From Paulownia fortunei (taxonomy: Eukaryota > Streptophyta > Magnoliopsida > Lamiales > Paulowniaceae): a stretch of DNA of 64,000 nucleotides. Position numbers and translations under genes: made by a program. The notes beneath the pieces were generated by a model. It searched no databases. It saw nothing but the letters and a program-made list of their open reading frames with translations, and was not told the origin of the DNA. Positions 41,363-53,700 of the stretch are shown here, in pieces; within the stretch, counting starts at the first letter, position 1; each line of letters begins with the position of its first letter. The stretch spans positions 3,001,865-3,065,864 of the forward strand of contig CM033119.1 in the NCBI GenBank assembly GCA_019321725.1. The letters run 5' to 3'.

Positions 41363-43779
41363 ATGTTAACACTCGTAGCACTCGTCTTGCTTTTCATTTT
41401 TTCAGCTTTCTTGCTGCAAAAGTGGAGTGCTCCCAAGGCCATGGACAGGATTCCAGGAAGTTTGGGCTGGCCTGTTGTGGGGGAGAGTTTCTCTTTCCTG
41501 TCTGCTTTTTCAAATCCGGCTGGTATATTTAGCTTCATGCACGAGAGACAGCAAAGGTAATAATAGTACATCAGAAGAATTGACGAAATTCTAAAATTTG
41601 CCATGATCTTGATGTATTTACGACTCTTTGCATTTAGGTATGGGAAGGTGTTTAAGAGTTACGTATTGGGGAGATTTACTGTCTTCATGACGGGAAGAGA
41701 AGCGAGCAAGATTCTGTTAACAGGCAAAGATGGTCTAGTGAGCCTAAATCTCTTCTACACAGGGAAGCAGGTCCTTGGCCCGACAAGCTTGCTTCAACAG
41801 ACCGGAGAAGCACACAAGAGACTACGACGACTCATTGGGGAGCCCCTATCAGTGGATGGCATGAAGAAATATTTCCCATTTATCAATAATTTGGCAATGG
41901 AGACATTGGATCATTGGTGTGGGCAAAAAGTATTGGTTCTTGAAGAGGCTTCCACGGTTGAGTTTTGCAACCTGAGATAACGCATATATTTTACAGATAT
42001 AAGTTTTCTATGCATTGCTTTCTGAAAAAGATAATCTTTTGCAGTTCACATTAAAGGTTATAGGCCACATGATAATGAGCTTGGAGCCTGCTGGTGAGGA
42101 ACAAGAAAAGTTTCGAGCCAACTTCAAAATCATTTCCTCCTGTTTTGCCTCTTTGCCATTTAAAATCCCAGGAACTGCTTTCTATCGCGGCATCAAGGTA
42201 CATATATTACTCACAAAATGAGATCTAAAATTGAACAAGACTAATAATTTAGCTAAAAGAAAAAAACACATACTTTGATGCAGTTATAATCACTGTGATA
42301 TCTATTTCTGAAGAGGGGTTTTAGAAATTGTGCTGATACAATCCTCCATCTTGATAGGCTCGTGATAGGATGTACACCATGTTAGACTCTATCATTGCCC
42401 AACGGAGAAAGGGAGAAGGCTTCCAACAGGATTTCTTAGAATCCCTGTTAAAGAAACACAGTAAAGACAGCTCAAAGGGGGATGATGATGATAAGCTTAC
42501 AGATAAACAATTAAAGGACAACATATTGACCCTGCTGGTTGCAGGTCATGATACCACTACAGCTGCTTTGACATGGCTTATCAAATTTCTTGAAGAAAAC
42601 CCTGCTGCATTAGAACGTCTAAGAGTAATATCTTTATGTATTCACGTAACGTATCAGCATTTAATTAAACGCCACAAATAAAAACTCAAAATTGGGGCTT
42701 TGCAGGAAGAACATCAGAAAATTCAAAGTAGCAGAGAAGATGGATCAAGCCTTACCTGGTCAGAAGTGAACAATATGCCTTACACTACAAAAGTTAGTTG
42801 CAGCCAATCACTCATTTCTTTCTGGGTTTATGGTAATTTAAGGCTACCAACTAAATTTTGTGGTCCTCCAACGTACAGGTCATCAATGAAACTCTTAGAA
42901 GAGCAACAATTTTACCCTGGTTTTCAAGAAAAGCTGCACAGGACTTTGATATTGATGGTATAAGTCATACAATTTGATTGTTTCATAGATCAGTACTTTC
43001 TGATGAGTATGATGAGGCTATCATGCAGCATACTAAATTGCTCCTAACTTTTAGGGTACAAAATTCAAAAAGGCTGGTCTGTCAACTTGGATGTTGTGTC
43101 TATCCACCATGACCCGGAGATCTTTCCTAATCCAGAAAAGTTTGATCCTTCCAGATTTGATGTAAGTTTTCAGGATACAAAACCAGCGGGTGGCCTTCGA
43201 ACCCCTTCAGTTTCCACATGAAAAAATAATGACTTTTGGTTATATTTCAGGAGCCTATAAAACCTTTCAGCTTTCTTGGGTTTGGAAGCGGACCGCGGAT
43301 GTGCCCTGGAATCAACCTGGCCAAATTGGAAATATCTGTTTTCATCCATCATTTGGTCTGCAGATATAGGTAAGAAGACTAGTTAGGAAAGAACAGAAAA
43401 TAAAGAAAAACTAAATTAGAAATGGAGATTAAAATGCTAGGAAATGAATGGTGGAGAGTCACTTCAGCTGCTCATGCAGCACCTCAATTTTGCTTTTCAA
43501 TGATTGATGAGATAGCCAGGAATGTTTTTTCTCATTTGTGGGGGGGAAAAAAAAACAGAACAATCACAACTATTTCAGCCATACAGGTTATCCACCCTAA
43601 GCATGATCATATGCTACTTATTTAGCCTCTTATGCAAGAATTCAGCAATTTCGGTTTGAGTAATTTCTGTCCTGACTCCCAATTGCAGGTGGAGGCCCTT
43701 AGAGAAAGATGATTCAGTCCAGCCAACCCTCGTGCGGATGCCTAAGAACAAGTACCCTATCGTGGTGGAGTCCCTATAG
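41363..43779 (+). CDS. cytochrome P450, CYP85 clan, probably CYP722 family
   Basis: Membrane-bound haem monooxygenase. Nine exons: 41363-41556, 41638-41956, 42045-42197, 42358-42624, 42706-42792, 42879-42957, 43055-43161, 43251-43369, 43689-43779. They join in phase to 471 residues, normal for this clan. An N-terminal anchor (about 3-20) and a [12 protein letters not shown] hinge come first. The oxygen-binding helix reads AGHDTT, the ExxR motif is ETLR, followed by FDPSRF, and the haem loop is [10 protein letters not shown] with the ligand Cys. The segments [20 protein letters not shown] and [28 protein letters not shown] recall CYP722 proteins from memory. Some of those oxidise carlactonoic-acid strigolactone precursors, so a hormone role is possible but unproven. 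Other CYP85-clan families remain possible. An AATAAA signal sits at 43859. Confidence 0.9.
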
Positions 43780-43858
43780 AGCAGACCTGCTTACAAATAA
43801 CCAAAGCATGTAATACCAGGCCAAGGGTGAGGAGGAGATGTAACTCTTAGATGCCATC

Positions 43859-43864
43859 AATAAA
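43859..43864 (+). terminator. polyadenylation signal of the P450 gene
   Basis: AATAAA, 80 bases after the stop codon, the consensus spacing for a near-upstream element in plants. Confidence 0.5.
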
Positions 43865-44350
43865 GTTTTACACACTGGATATTTTTGTTATGCCGCTATT
43901 TGATTAAGCTCAGTTGGGATTCTAGGGATGAGAGACTATTCGGAAAATTTTCATGCTATCTAATTTACATTATTCTTGAACACTTCCACTATCTTTTGAA
44001 AACATATGCATGCTTTTCAAGCAGGACTTTTTAGTAACTAGCAAGACAAGCAGTACTAAGAATTCTCTACTTCAGGTGGATGTGAAATTCATTTTCTTTT
44101 CAGCTCCATGCACACAATAGAAAGAAGATATTTGAGTTGGAATCATTTGGAGTTGAAGTAGAAAGCTTAGTAAAACATATCCCAAAGAACAAGAAGCGCC
44201 AGTCTAACACATAAGCATGCGGCTGACAATTCTTTGATCATTCCATCATATCGGTTGAAATAAAAATGCAGATATCAGATTCATTAGTAGACCAAATTTC
44301 ACTTGAAGATGCATTGTGGCAGCAGCTTGCTTCCCATAGTCGCACAAAAT

Positions 44351-44549
44351 CTTTAAGCAGCATTAGCACCTCAGACACGATTCAGTGCAAATTTAGATGA
44401 AGAATATAACTTAAACCAAGCTTGGTTACATCAGGAATAGAACTGTTCTCAAGACCATGGGACAAGTTGATTATTTGATGTACCTTGCTTTTAGTTTTAA
44501 CTTTAAGCAGTATTAGACCTCAGACGTGATTCAAGGCAAATTCAGATGA
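44351..44549. repeat. short direct repeat pair, about 50 bases, 150 apart
   Basis: CTTTAAGCAGCATTAGCACC at 44351 and CTTTAAGCAGTATTAGACCT at 44501 begin two copies of about 50 bases, which both end near TTxAGATGA. They differ at a handful of positions. Confidence 0.8.
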
Positions 44550-44763
44550 TCAAACATACATTTCAGTGCAAAATTCCGATGTATTCTGGTCACCATCCGA
44601 TAAGACCTATTTATGGGTACTACTTGTTGAAGGTACTATAACAACCAAGTTCAACTACTTGTTTCGTTTTTATTACAAACACAATGAAAGATCTCTTCTA
44701 AGGAGAAGAGTTTCGCTACAAAACAACAGAGAAATCAACAAGGTCCTCAAGTCAACAAATACA

Positions 44764-47700
44764 TTACTTGTGAAGAGCACAAGAACAGTTGTTACTCCCG
44801 ATATCCGCTGCAAGACAAGGGGGCTGAACTTTTTCGTCTGTATACCAGTCTGATCGCCCTTGAGCTATTTCATTCAAGAAGTAATCCAGCTTCTCAATGG
44901 TAACATTGGGCATTACAACAACATGTGCCATATTTCCCTCACAAGCAAGTTGCCAACGACGAACAAACTCTTCATCTCGAGGTCGCTCAAATACCACTGT
45001 ACTGCTCAGTTCATTGAGCATGGCACTAATCCCTGCTTCCCTAAGGCGGTCTTTCAAGTAGTGAGCATTTCTAAGGCACTTTTGGACTTCTTTTTGGAAT
45101 CCTTTGTAACCTTTTCTGTTCAGAGTATACCACAGGAAGATTGGAGCATGGCCATTCCGGCTTCCCATGATTGTTGCATCTCTGGAGGCAAGATACTCCA
45201 CATTCCTTGAAAGTGCGTTTATGTGTTGTAGCCTTGTTATTTGCACACCACAAGGCATTGGGCATCCCACAAACTTGTGGCCAGAAACGCTTACACTTCC
45301 AATAGGCTTCTTGAATGTAACTTTTGGTGCCTGAATTAGAACCCAGACTACTTAGCAAAAGAGTGGCAGAGCAGATTACTAAACTAACTTCAACCGGATC
45401 ATAAAATTACTCGATGACATAAAAACTTTGTGGAAAAATCAAACAGAAACAAATGGTAGAGTTTTTTCCACTTAAAATGACAGGTGTTCATGTTCTAACC
45501 CTTTTCAGTTCCAAATGCCAGATAGTTGCATCACTAATGTTAGCATATGCCAGAAGATATTTACTAAGAATTTGTTTCAGTAATTTAATCCCAATTGGAC
45601 ATGTTTCTGCTGTATCGTCTGTTTTCCAACTATTGCTTCTTTTCCATACACCTACGGTATGATTATGTATAAAGCAAATGTAAAGCTCATAAATCCAACC
45701 ACCAGAAGCATAATAGGAAAGAGATACAAAATATAAATGAAATCGCAGAGTTTGAGTTCGCATACCTTTTTGACAAATGGCATCATAAGCCCAAACAGAG
45801 CGCCATCACAATGGATGTAGAATCTATCATGTGAAAACCCACATTCTTCAAGGGTCTGTATAACAAGATCAAGGTCATCAACAGCACCTTTAACAGTAGT
45901 TCCTGCAATTTGGATTATAAATTGGACAACTTCAGAAATATGATGCCAAATGTGTTAACAATATTGCAGGTCTAGTAAGCACAATAAACTATGTATGCAC
46001 ATGTGAACTTACATTGCTCATGCACACTTGCACTCAGAAGAGACAGAAGAAAGAATTACCTATGTTGACATTGATGATTGCAGGTTTATCCTTGTTAGGA
46101 AGCAGCTTTGTTTTAAAATCTGTGCAGTCAATCTCTCCAGTGACCAGAGTTGCAACTTTTACACACTCCATTCTGTACATTCTTGCTGCTTTGAACACAG
46201 AGTAATGCGACTCCTTGGATGCATATAAAATTCCATCAGGAAACACTTCTCTCCTGTTCAATTTAATAATGAATTAATATCAGAATTTGCACAAACCTAC
46301 AAAAGAAACCGCTGTGATTAAAATTAGGGAGTCCCAGAGACAAAGCATACAATACTTACCCAACAAGGATCCCGTGAAGATTACCCTCAGTGCCACAGTT
46401 TGTGATGTATCCCCAGTAATCATCCTTCTCAATTTCCCACAGGCGGGCAAACCAATCCAAAACACCCACTTCAAACTGTCTTGAGTGCACACCATAGTTG
46501 CTTTCAATGAATGGATCACCAAGGTTGTTAATAGAGAAATGCTGCAGTTGACCAAGTGCACCATAATCAAAGTCCAGATTGTATGGATATCCTGCATAAA
46601 AAAGAAACAATTAAGAAAGCATTCAGACCAACAAAATTATGAGGGGAAAGCTTCAATAAGCAAGTTCAACTAGCTACTTAAACAAAACTTCAATACATTT
46701 TGGAAGCTGACCAGTCAAACAGCTATACCTATAATGGAGAATTAAAAAGTTAATCATACAAAGGATTCAGGGTCTCAGCAAACACCACCTCAAATCCAAT
46801 GGAAACCAGGGGACATGAGTGCTGCAGGCATACATCCCATGGCGCACAGATCCATTGGGTACCATTGGATGCAACTTAGCCAGGGTTTTAACCCCCCGGA
46901 CCAGGGACCTTATCTAAAAGTGTCCTCATGAAAATATGATGAAGTTTACCAAAATCAAAATAGAAAAAATGTATCTCATACCAACTCAGCAACGCTACCA
47001 ACTCTACAAAGCAGCATCCAAAGAACAGCCAAAATCATTTTCTATGCAAAATTCAATATAAACTAAAAAACGCTGAAAGTCAAGTCCGAATTTACAGCAG
47101 ACAAAATAAATTATAATCACAATCTTAAGCAGAACAGAGAATATTATAGAATTGAGCACTAAAGTTTCCACTAAAAACAGATTGAACAATTGACGAAGAT
47201 AAAAACATAGGTTATTGGAGAGTAAACAGAATAGACCAACATAAGAGATACATCATCAAATTCTGTAACTAGTATATAGCTAATATTGTCACTAATAGAA
47301 GGTGAATCCCATGCTACATTCGATATTATAAGTTCTTTAACATTATATTTTGAAATAATAGGTTGACAAAAACTGCTTAGAATTCAGCCATTTACCACAC
47401 ACTCCTTAAAATCAATTTGCTTGCACTTTTTCCACATGAAAAATACACATACCAAAAATCCAGGAAATCTCGCCTCCCCACGCCCTCATACCCGTTTCAC
47501 AAGTTTAATCAGGCCAATCATAAAGTACCTTGGCTAACCTTTCATTTCCTCCACGACCATTTTAATAAATCAAGTAAAAAATGATGATGGCTGTCCAGAA
47601 ACAAGATCTAAGCCCCTTCATACACTTAATTCACATGGAATTTTGAATCACATCACACTAACCAATTCGCAGACTTCATCATCCAATCAAACCCAAAAAA

Positions 47701-48107
47701 TTGATAAAAAACAGTCCATTATCAATCGAAACTACTAATACTAAAAACAGATCAGAAGACCAACACATCATACCTAAATGGTGCTTGGTCCGTTCCACGA
47801 GGGTCTTGCGGTATCTCGCTAACACACTGGCCATGTACGCGTCCTTATCCCCGGTAGACTCGTCGTCGGCGTCGGGCTCCGTCACCTCCAGGCACATGGT
47901 ATGCACGTTCTTCCCTAGAACTATTTCTCTCCCCTTCTCTCCATCCTCGCCGTTCGACTGCACCACCGGCGGCACCGGCTCCGCCACTACGGCCGTCGGA
48001 TCAAAAGATTCCTCATCCGCCAACGTTAACCGCTCCACAGATTTTCCATTAGCCAAAGATCCGTTAAACGACATCGTTGCATCAACCTCAACGCCGCTCC
48101 CAACCAT
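44764..48107 (-). CDS. serine decarboxylase (PLP-dependent)
   Basis: Converts L-serine to ethanolamine, feeding phosphatidylethanolamine, phosphatidylcholine and choline synthesis; group II PLP decarboxylase, once annotated as histidine decarboxylase-like. Five exons, in coding order: 48107-47774, 46591-46360, 46253-46060, 45902-45766, 45330-44764. They join in phase to 487 residues, the family's usual length. The first 110 or so residues form a variable, acidic N-terminal extension. The catalytic domain follows: [32 protein letters not shown], an IHCDGALFG segment with the cofactor-binding Asp, and SVSGHK with the PLP-binding Lys at about 318. Start: the first ATG of the exon is at 48107. 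Intron 1 (47773-46592) is the longest. The gene is convergent with the P450. Confidence 0.96.
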
Positions 48108-51100
48108 CACCTTAGCTACTTTAGTTCAACAAAACGCACAAAGAAAAATAAACATCACTCGATTACTTTCAACAGAGAAGAAAAACAATAAAAAACAGAA
48201 AACCAAGAAAATGCCGAAGCAATTGAACTACCTGGTAAATGAAAATGTAGACAAATATTTGGAAAAGCGGAAAAATCGGCCGAAAGAGGAGGCGGGGACT
48301 AGAGGAGAATGAGGAGGCGAAGTATAGCAACTGCACTTGTGGTATAGTGTATATACATACATATATATATAGTATACGTACAGGTGGTCAACAGTTTGAT
48401 TGGGATTTTTTGAGCTTTAGAGCCCACGCGAGTTTAACGCTTCAATACGGTGTCGTCTAGCTCAGGTACAATCATCCCAGAATGGGGTACCATTGAGGGA
48501 GCACGAGTGGAAATAAATCGAGCAGCCGACTTACTTAACTATAGAATTTTTTTTATTGTTTTTGTATAGAATTTAGCCACCAACTACAGGACTCGAATTA
48601 GGACTTAAAATAAGTTCAAAATAAGTTGATTTTGAAAAAGGACTTGAGCTTGCAGTTTGCAGCTTATTCAAAAGTTCGAAAGACGTGTACAACAGTTGTA
48701 TTTCTATTGGCTGGGCCCGAAGTTGTTGTGCTTTGATTGGTGAAATGAATGGTGAATTACGTGGCATGTGTCTTTTTATATTTCAGCAGTGAAGAAGACT
48801 TGGAAACTTGGTGTTGAGAGTGAGACCACTGGATATTTTTCTCTCTCTCTCTCTCTTTCTTTTTTGGTTCTATTTCCACATAGAATTCATCACCAGTTTG
48901 ACCTATTTACAGCAACTAGGTCCCAATTTCATTTTGCCCCTCGCCACCCTTGGGATCACTTTCCTCCTCCAAATTATGAAAATATATATTTTGCCTCCTC
49001 CAATTAAATAAATATAATATTTTTTTTCCAATTTATCCCCTTTTCAATATATTTGAAAATTTAATTAAAGTTAAAATATTAAAACTCTAAAATTTTGTTT
49101 TCAGTTAATAATATTAAGCATTAATATTGAAATTTGTACTTAGTTTAAAACAATTTAATATATTAATAGTTAAAAGAGTATATTTATCTAAAATTGATAT
49201 ATATGTATCTATAGATAAAGATAGTTTTTTTTTTCTGTGAAAAACTCATCAAAATAGCTCTATAAGTTCGGACAAAAAAGTATTTTCTCATAAAAGGGTC
49301 AAAGTGATCAGATTCTTATCGTTGTTATTAAAAACACTTGCATGTAAAATATTTTCGTAATATATTATTGTGGATTATATGCAATTAACATGTATTCATA
49401 AAATAAAATATATAAAAATATAACTTAAAATAGAAAATTAAAAACAAAAAAGCTACATGCCTTGTGATCTCAATCTTTTTTTTAATAGGATTAAAAAATA
49501 AATTAAATTATTCGAATACTTAACTTGAAATCGATCGTTAAAAGATTATTTGAGATTAGTTTGTTAAATATAACAAATTAAATATGAATACATTTTATTA
49601 TTCGATAAAATTTAAAATTTTATTCAAACATTAGTCAATTAATAAAAAATTGATAAATATTTAAAAAAACTTACTCAAACTCAATTTATATTGAATTTGA
49701 TTACAACTTATTCAAACTTAATTCATTTAATTAGATCTGACCACGAGTCGAGTTTAAACTAAACCCAATCTGTGATCGATCCGTGGTCAACATGTCAGAA
49801 CCCATGAGTTTATGAGCCGATTACAAGTTCAGTTCTTCCCCATCCGTGAAACAGTCGGGCCCGACCCAATTTTTTTTTTTTTGCATTTTTGCATTTTGTA
49901 TTTTTAAAATTATTAATTTTTCGAATACCCCTTTTTATAGCATTTTTAAAATTATTTTCAGATACCTTTACCAAATATTTTTGTGTCTTGACATATCAAA
50001 GCTAGCAAAATTATTATTATGAACAATAAGAACAATAGTTTTTCAAAAAAAAATAAATGATAATTTTCATAAAAATAACTAATATTTTTTCATAAAAATA
50101 AATTATATTTACTTACATATAAGTATCTCTAAGTAATTAGGGGAAAATATTTTTAAAATTTATAATACTAAAACAAAATAGCATCAAAGTCCATTATGAT
50201 AATGTAGAATCAGTAGCCCACAAAATGATTAATGAGATTGAGAAATGAATATTAAGAAAATAATTTTTGTTATGTTTAAAATATATATATTTTTAACTAT
50301 ATAATTTAAATTTTAGTTAATAATTTTTTAAAATTTAAGTGCAAATTATTTTTATTGAAATTTAAGTTAAATTTTAATATTTCAAGTTGATCATCTTTTA
50401 TTTTATTTTTTATATTTATTATAATTAGAATATTTGATATTTTAAATTTTAGATAACAATTTTTTTTTAAATTTAAGTTAAATTTTATTCATTAAGTTTA
50501 AAAATTACTGATATTTTTTTTTAAATTTAAGTTTAAAAATTTTCATTTAAATTTAAGTTTAAAATCTTAAACCCTTGTTTTTGTTTTATAAAAATTATAA
50601 TTTCGTAAAATTAATTATTAGTTAAAAGTTATAAAATTTTAAAATATAAGGTAAATTAAAAATAAAAATAAAAAATTCAAATGTCGAATTCAGAATTAGA
50701 ATCATAATCGTCCTTACCAACTACTATTAAGGATCGAAATTTTTTTAAATTGTGAAACTGATATATTTAAATCGTAATTGATGATTTCTAAAAGGTGGTA
50801 AATTTTTCGGTCATGAAATTTATATTTAATAATCAAACTAAATTATTAAATGAAAATTTTGAATATAATAAGGAAGATTGATATGCATTGATTTATACAT
50901 TTCGTGAGCAATTATTGTCTAGAATCTTTGAATGGAAACCTACCACGTGACTGCTGTCGGATTGGAGATTGAATATTCATGAATGTCTACGTGTGGATAA
51001 GGCTCAGATTCAAGTGGGCCACATAGAATCACGAGGCGCCATACCATTGTGTTGGTACACCTGAATATTTATTGTTTAATATCAAGTTGTCTATGACGAC

Positions 51101-52552
51101 CACCCAAAGGCCGAAAGGACAGACCCTTCAATCCGGATTTAAATTAGGCTGGATCAGCCCAAGTTTGATGGTTCACCGCAAAAATGGGCCGACTTTGGAA
51201 ATCGTTGCAAAGTAGCAGAATATTTTCCAAATAGAAAAAGTTTTTCATTTTATATTTTTATTTCTGTATTAGTTTTTTCTCAACAATAAATTCCATGGTA
51301 GTACACAATCATACAGAAAGATAATTTTTTTTTTATGAAAACGAGAATGAGAATTTTTTTGAGATAGAAATTACAAATATTTTGTCACAAAAAATTATAA
51401 ATGCGAAAAATCTCCCTCTAATTTAATTAGCAAATAACGGAGACAATAATTTAGTTCATTAAGAGTTGAAAAAATATCTCACATGCAATATTATTATAAT
51501 AAAACTAATAATATATAATATTTTTGTCGATCCCAATAATTTGGATAAAAAAAATATTCCAAATTCACCAATAATTTCAGCTTTCCATAAGTTTCATTTT
51601 TTATAAATATTGGAAAAGAAATGGTGTGCAGGACACTCGTGATGGAATATCTGTCAATTGAATTATATTTATTAATTCACTAAATACAACAGTAATAATA
51701 TTTTTAAAATTGAATCGATAGACAATTGAACCAACTAAAAAATTGGGTGATTAGATTACTTATTTGATTGGTTTACCCAAACCCAAAAAAATAATTATGG
51801 CATAATATATATATATGTATCTCTTAAAACTAAACAAGATTGTAAAGAAAATATACAAGAGAATAAAAGCAAAAAGTTAAATTCTAATTAAGAGCAGGAT
51901 GTAATTACAAAAAATAACATATATTTCTTTATAAAATTATTTATTTAAACCTAAGATATGCTTACAGTAATGATTTGACATTGTGGAATTGGACTTGAAG
52001 AATTATGCCATCACCAATCTTTTCACAGTCCATGCACATTTTAATTGTGTGTATTTTTAGTGTACTCTGACCTTTTTTTTATTTTGTCTACTTTAATACT
52101 TGCCCAAAACTCATTAAAAAATAAAATTAATGAAAAATTGTGATAAATTCTATATCTATCTTTGAGATAAAATAAAACATAAAATCAAATTAATAAAATA
52201 TGTGTTTTTACCGGTACACCAATGAGTTTATTATGATCCAAATCAGACCAACATTCCTGCCGGTTCACGATTTTACCAGATGGATCTGGCGGTCCGATCC
52301 GGTTTAAAAACATTGACCGCCGATGAGTTCAATCCTTATAAAAATGTTTTACAGTCCCATGGCTGAGGTTTGATGCCGGCCCCTTAACAACTATCTAAGC
52401 AAGAGAAACTAGTCAACTACCGAATCAACCTCTCTCTCTCTCTCTCTCTCTCCCCTCACAATTTTTCAGACCAAACATCATCTTCCTAACAACTCCGAAG
52501 TCGAGTAAAGCAAGATTTATTATTCCCTGTGCTGCCGCATCTCCCAAACCCC
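48108..52552. other. intergenic region between serine decarboxylase and F-box genes
   Basis: About 4.4 kb between divergent genes. The serine decarboxylase side has TA-rich, TATA-like sequence at about 48357-48378. A CT microsatellite lies at 48841-48856. From 49000 to 52300 it is very AT-rich, with repeated AAATTTAAGTT-type motifs at 50330-50580, and no coding sequence is seen. The F-box side has a TATAAAA at about 52337 and a TC tract in the likely leader. Confidence 0.5.
52431..52453 (+). repeat. TC microsatellite in the F-box gene leader
   Basis: About eleven TC units, 100 bases before the start codon and about 95 bases after a TATAAAA motif. Pyrimidine tracts like this are common in plant 5' leaders. 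Confidence 0.75.
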
Positions 52553-53700
52553 ATGGACTCCTCCCCATTCAACAGTCTACCCCAAGACACCGTCCACCAG
52601 ATCTTCTGCCACCTGTCCCTCCGCCAAATCGCCGCCGCTAAGTGCGTCTGCAAGGCCCTTTATTCCACCCTCTCCTCCCCATCCTTCCTGCACCTCCTCC
52701 GCACCCAATCACATCCCCTCTCCCTCCTCGCTCTCAAGCCCTCCCACAGGCATGTGTCCACCCATCCCACTCTCCACGCCTTTGATCCTGCATCAAATCA
52801 ATGGCTCAAATTCTCCCTCTCTTTCCTCCCCTTCTTCGCTCTCCACCCCATCACCTCCTCCCATGGCCTTCTCTACCTCTGGGCTTCTATGCAAAATCCC
52901 CGAAACAGCCCCGCGCAAAATTCCCAGAAAGCCCTCGTCGTATGTAACCCTTTAACCGGTCAGTTTAAAATCCTCCCTCGGCTCGGCTCGGCTTGGTCGC
53001 GCCATGGCTCCGTCTTAGCCGGCTCGCTTAGCGTAGTCCTCGTCCTCACGGAGCTCGCCATTCTGTATTATTCTGAGAATGGCAACCCTAAAGTTGAAAA
53101 CTTTAATCCCAATGTTTTGAATAATTGGCTCAAGTTTTCGTCGAATCTACCATCGAAACCCCGGAGCCCGGTTTTAATTTCAGATTTTATACTCACATTG
53201 TGCGATGTGGGTTCACCCTGGAGGTCGCAATGGGCAATGTTTAAGACTAAAATTGTGGATATGGAGAAAGCAATGCAGTGGGTTAGGTTGGAAAAGCGCG
53301 AGTGGGGGACATTTTCGACATTTTGAAGCGGCCAAGGTTGGTGAAGGCCGAGAATGATCGGAAGGTATACATGGTTGGCGGATTAAAGAGCTCGTACGCA
53401 CTGCAGAGTGCGTGCACAACTATCTTGATATTGAGGTTGGACTTGGAGAGCTTAGAGTGGGAGGAGGCAGGACGAATGCCGGTGGAAATGTATAGGTGTT
53501 TTATGGAGAGTAGTAAGTTTAAGGTGTTTGGTGGGGGGAATAGGGTGTGTTTTTCAGCAAAAAGGGTTGGGAGATTGGCCTTGTGGGAAGAAAACAGGGA
53601 TGGTAAGACAGAGTGGAGGTGGGTGGATGGTGTGCCGGGGAGCGGAGACACGCTTTGTCGTGGATTCGTATTTGAGGCGAGGCTTGATGCCATTCCGTAG
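52553..53700 (+). CDS. F-box/kelch-repeat protein, frameshifted as given
   Basis: Likely substrate-recognition subunit of an SCF ubiquitin ligase. A single exon. The F-box is at about residues 5-45 (SLPQDTVHQIFCHLSLRQIAAAKCVCKAL), and the C-terminal half carries kelch/galactose-oxidase-like blades (VYMVGGLKSS, ILRLDLESLEWEEAGRMP, FKVFGGGNRVCFSA). The frame from the ATG at 52553 stops at 53324-53326. The family-like sequence carries on in another frame from 53304 to the stop at 53700. The switch occurs in a run of five G (53304-53308), where six would read EWGDIFDIL and give 382 residues. The start at 52553 was chosen as the first ATG, directly ahead of the F-box. It resembles plant FBK proteins such as At5g43190 from memory; substrate unknown. 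Confidence 0.85.
53304..53326 (+). other. single-base frameshift site in the F-box/kelch gene
   Basis: The codons GAG TGG GGG ACA TTT lead to TGA at 53324-53326. The other frame (GGG GAC ATT TTC GAC ATT TTG AAG) carries the homologous continuation. Exactly one missing base in the G run explains both. Confidence 0.85.

Larger units (their letters stand above)
43780..44763. other. spacer between convergent P450 and serine decarboxylase genes
   Basis: About 1 kb separating two genes that run tail to tail. It carries a direct repeat pair at 44351-44400 and 44501-44549. An open frame at 44566-44853 overlaps the serine decarboxylase 3' end on the opposite strand and is not considered real. Confidence 0.6.

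Noticed and set aside
47701..48312. 203-codon plus frame opposite serine decarboxylase exon 1
   Set aside because: Mirror of the real exon, and its end is a lysine/asparagine-rich low-complexity tail.
52529..52552. Upstream extension of the F-box frame
   Set aside because: Begins at GTG; the first ATG is at 52553. The LRR kinase (TTG at 21288) and serine decarboxylase (GTG at 48110) frames also begin at non-ATG codons and were moved to the ATG.
53302..53700. The C-terminal kelch half as an independent gene
   Set aside because: It has no ATG at its start and continues the F-box protein directly after a one-base shift.
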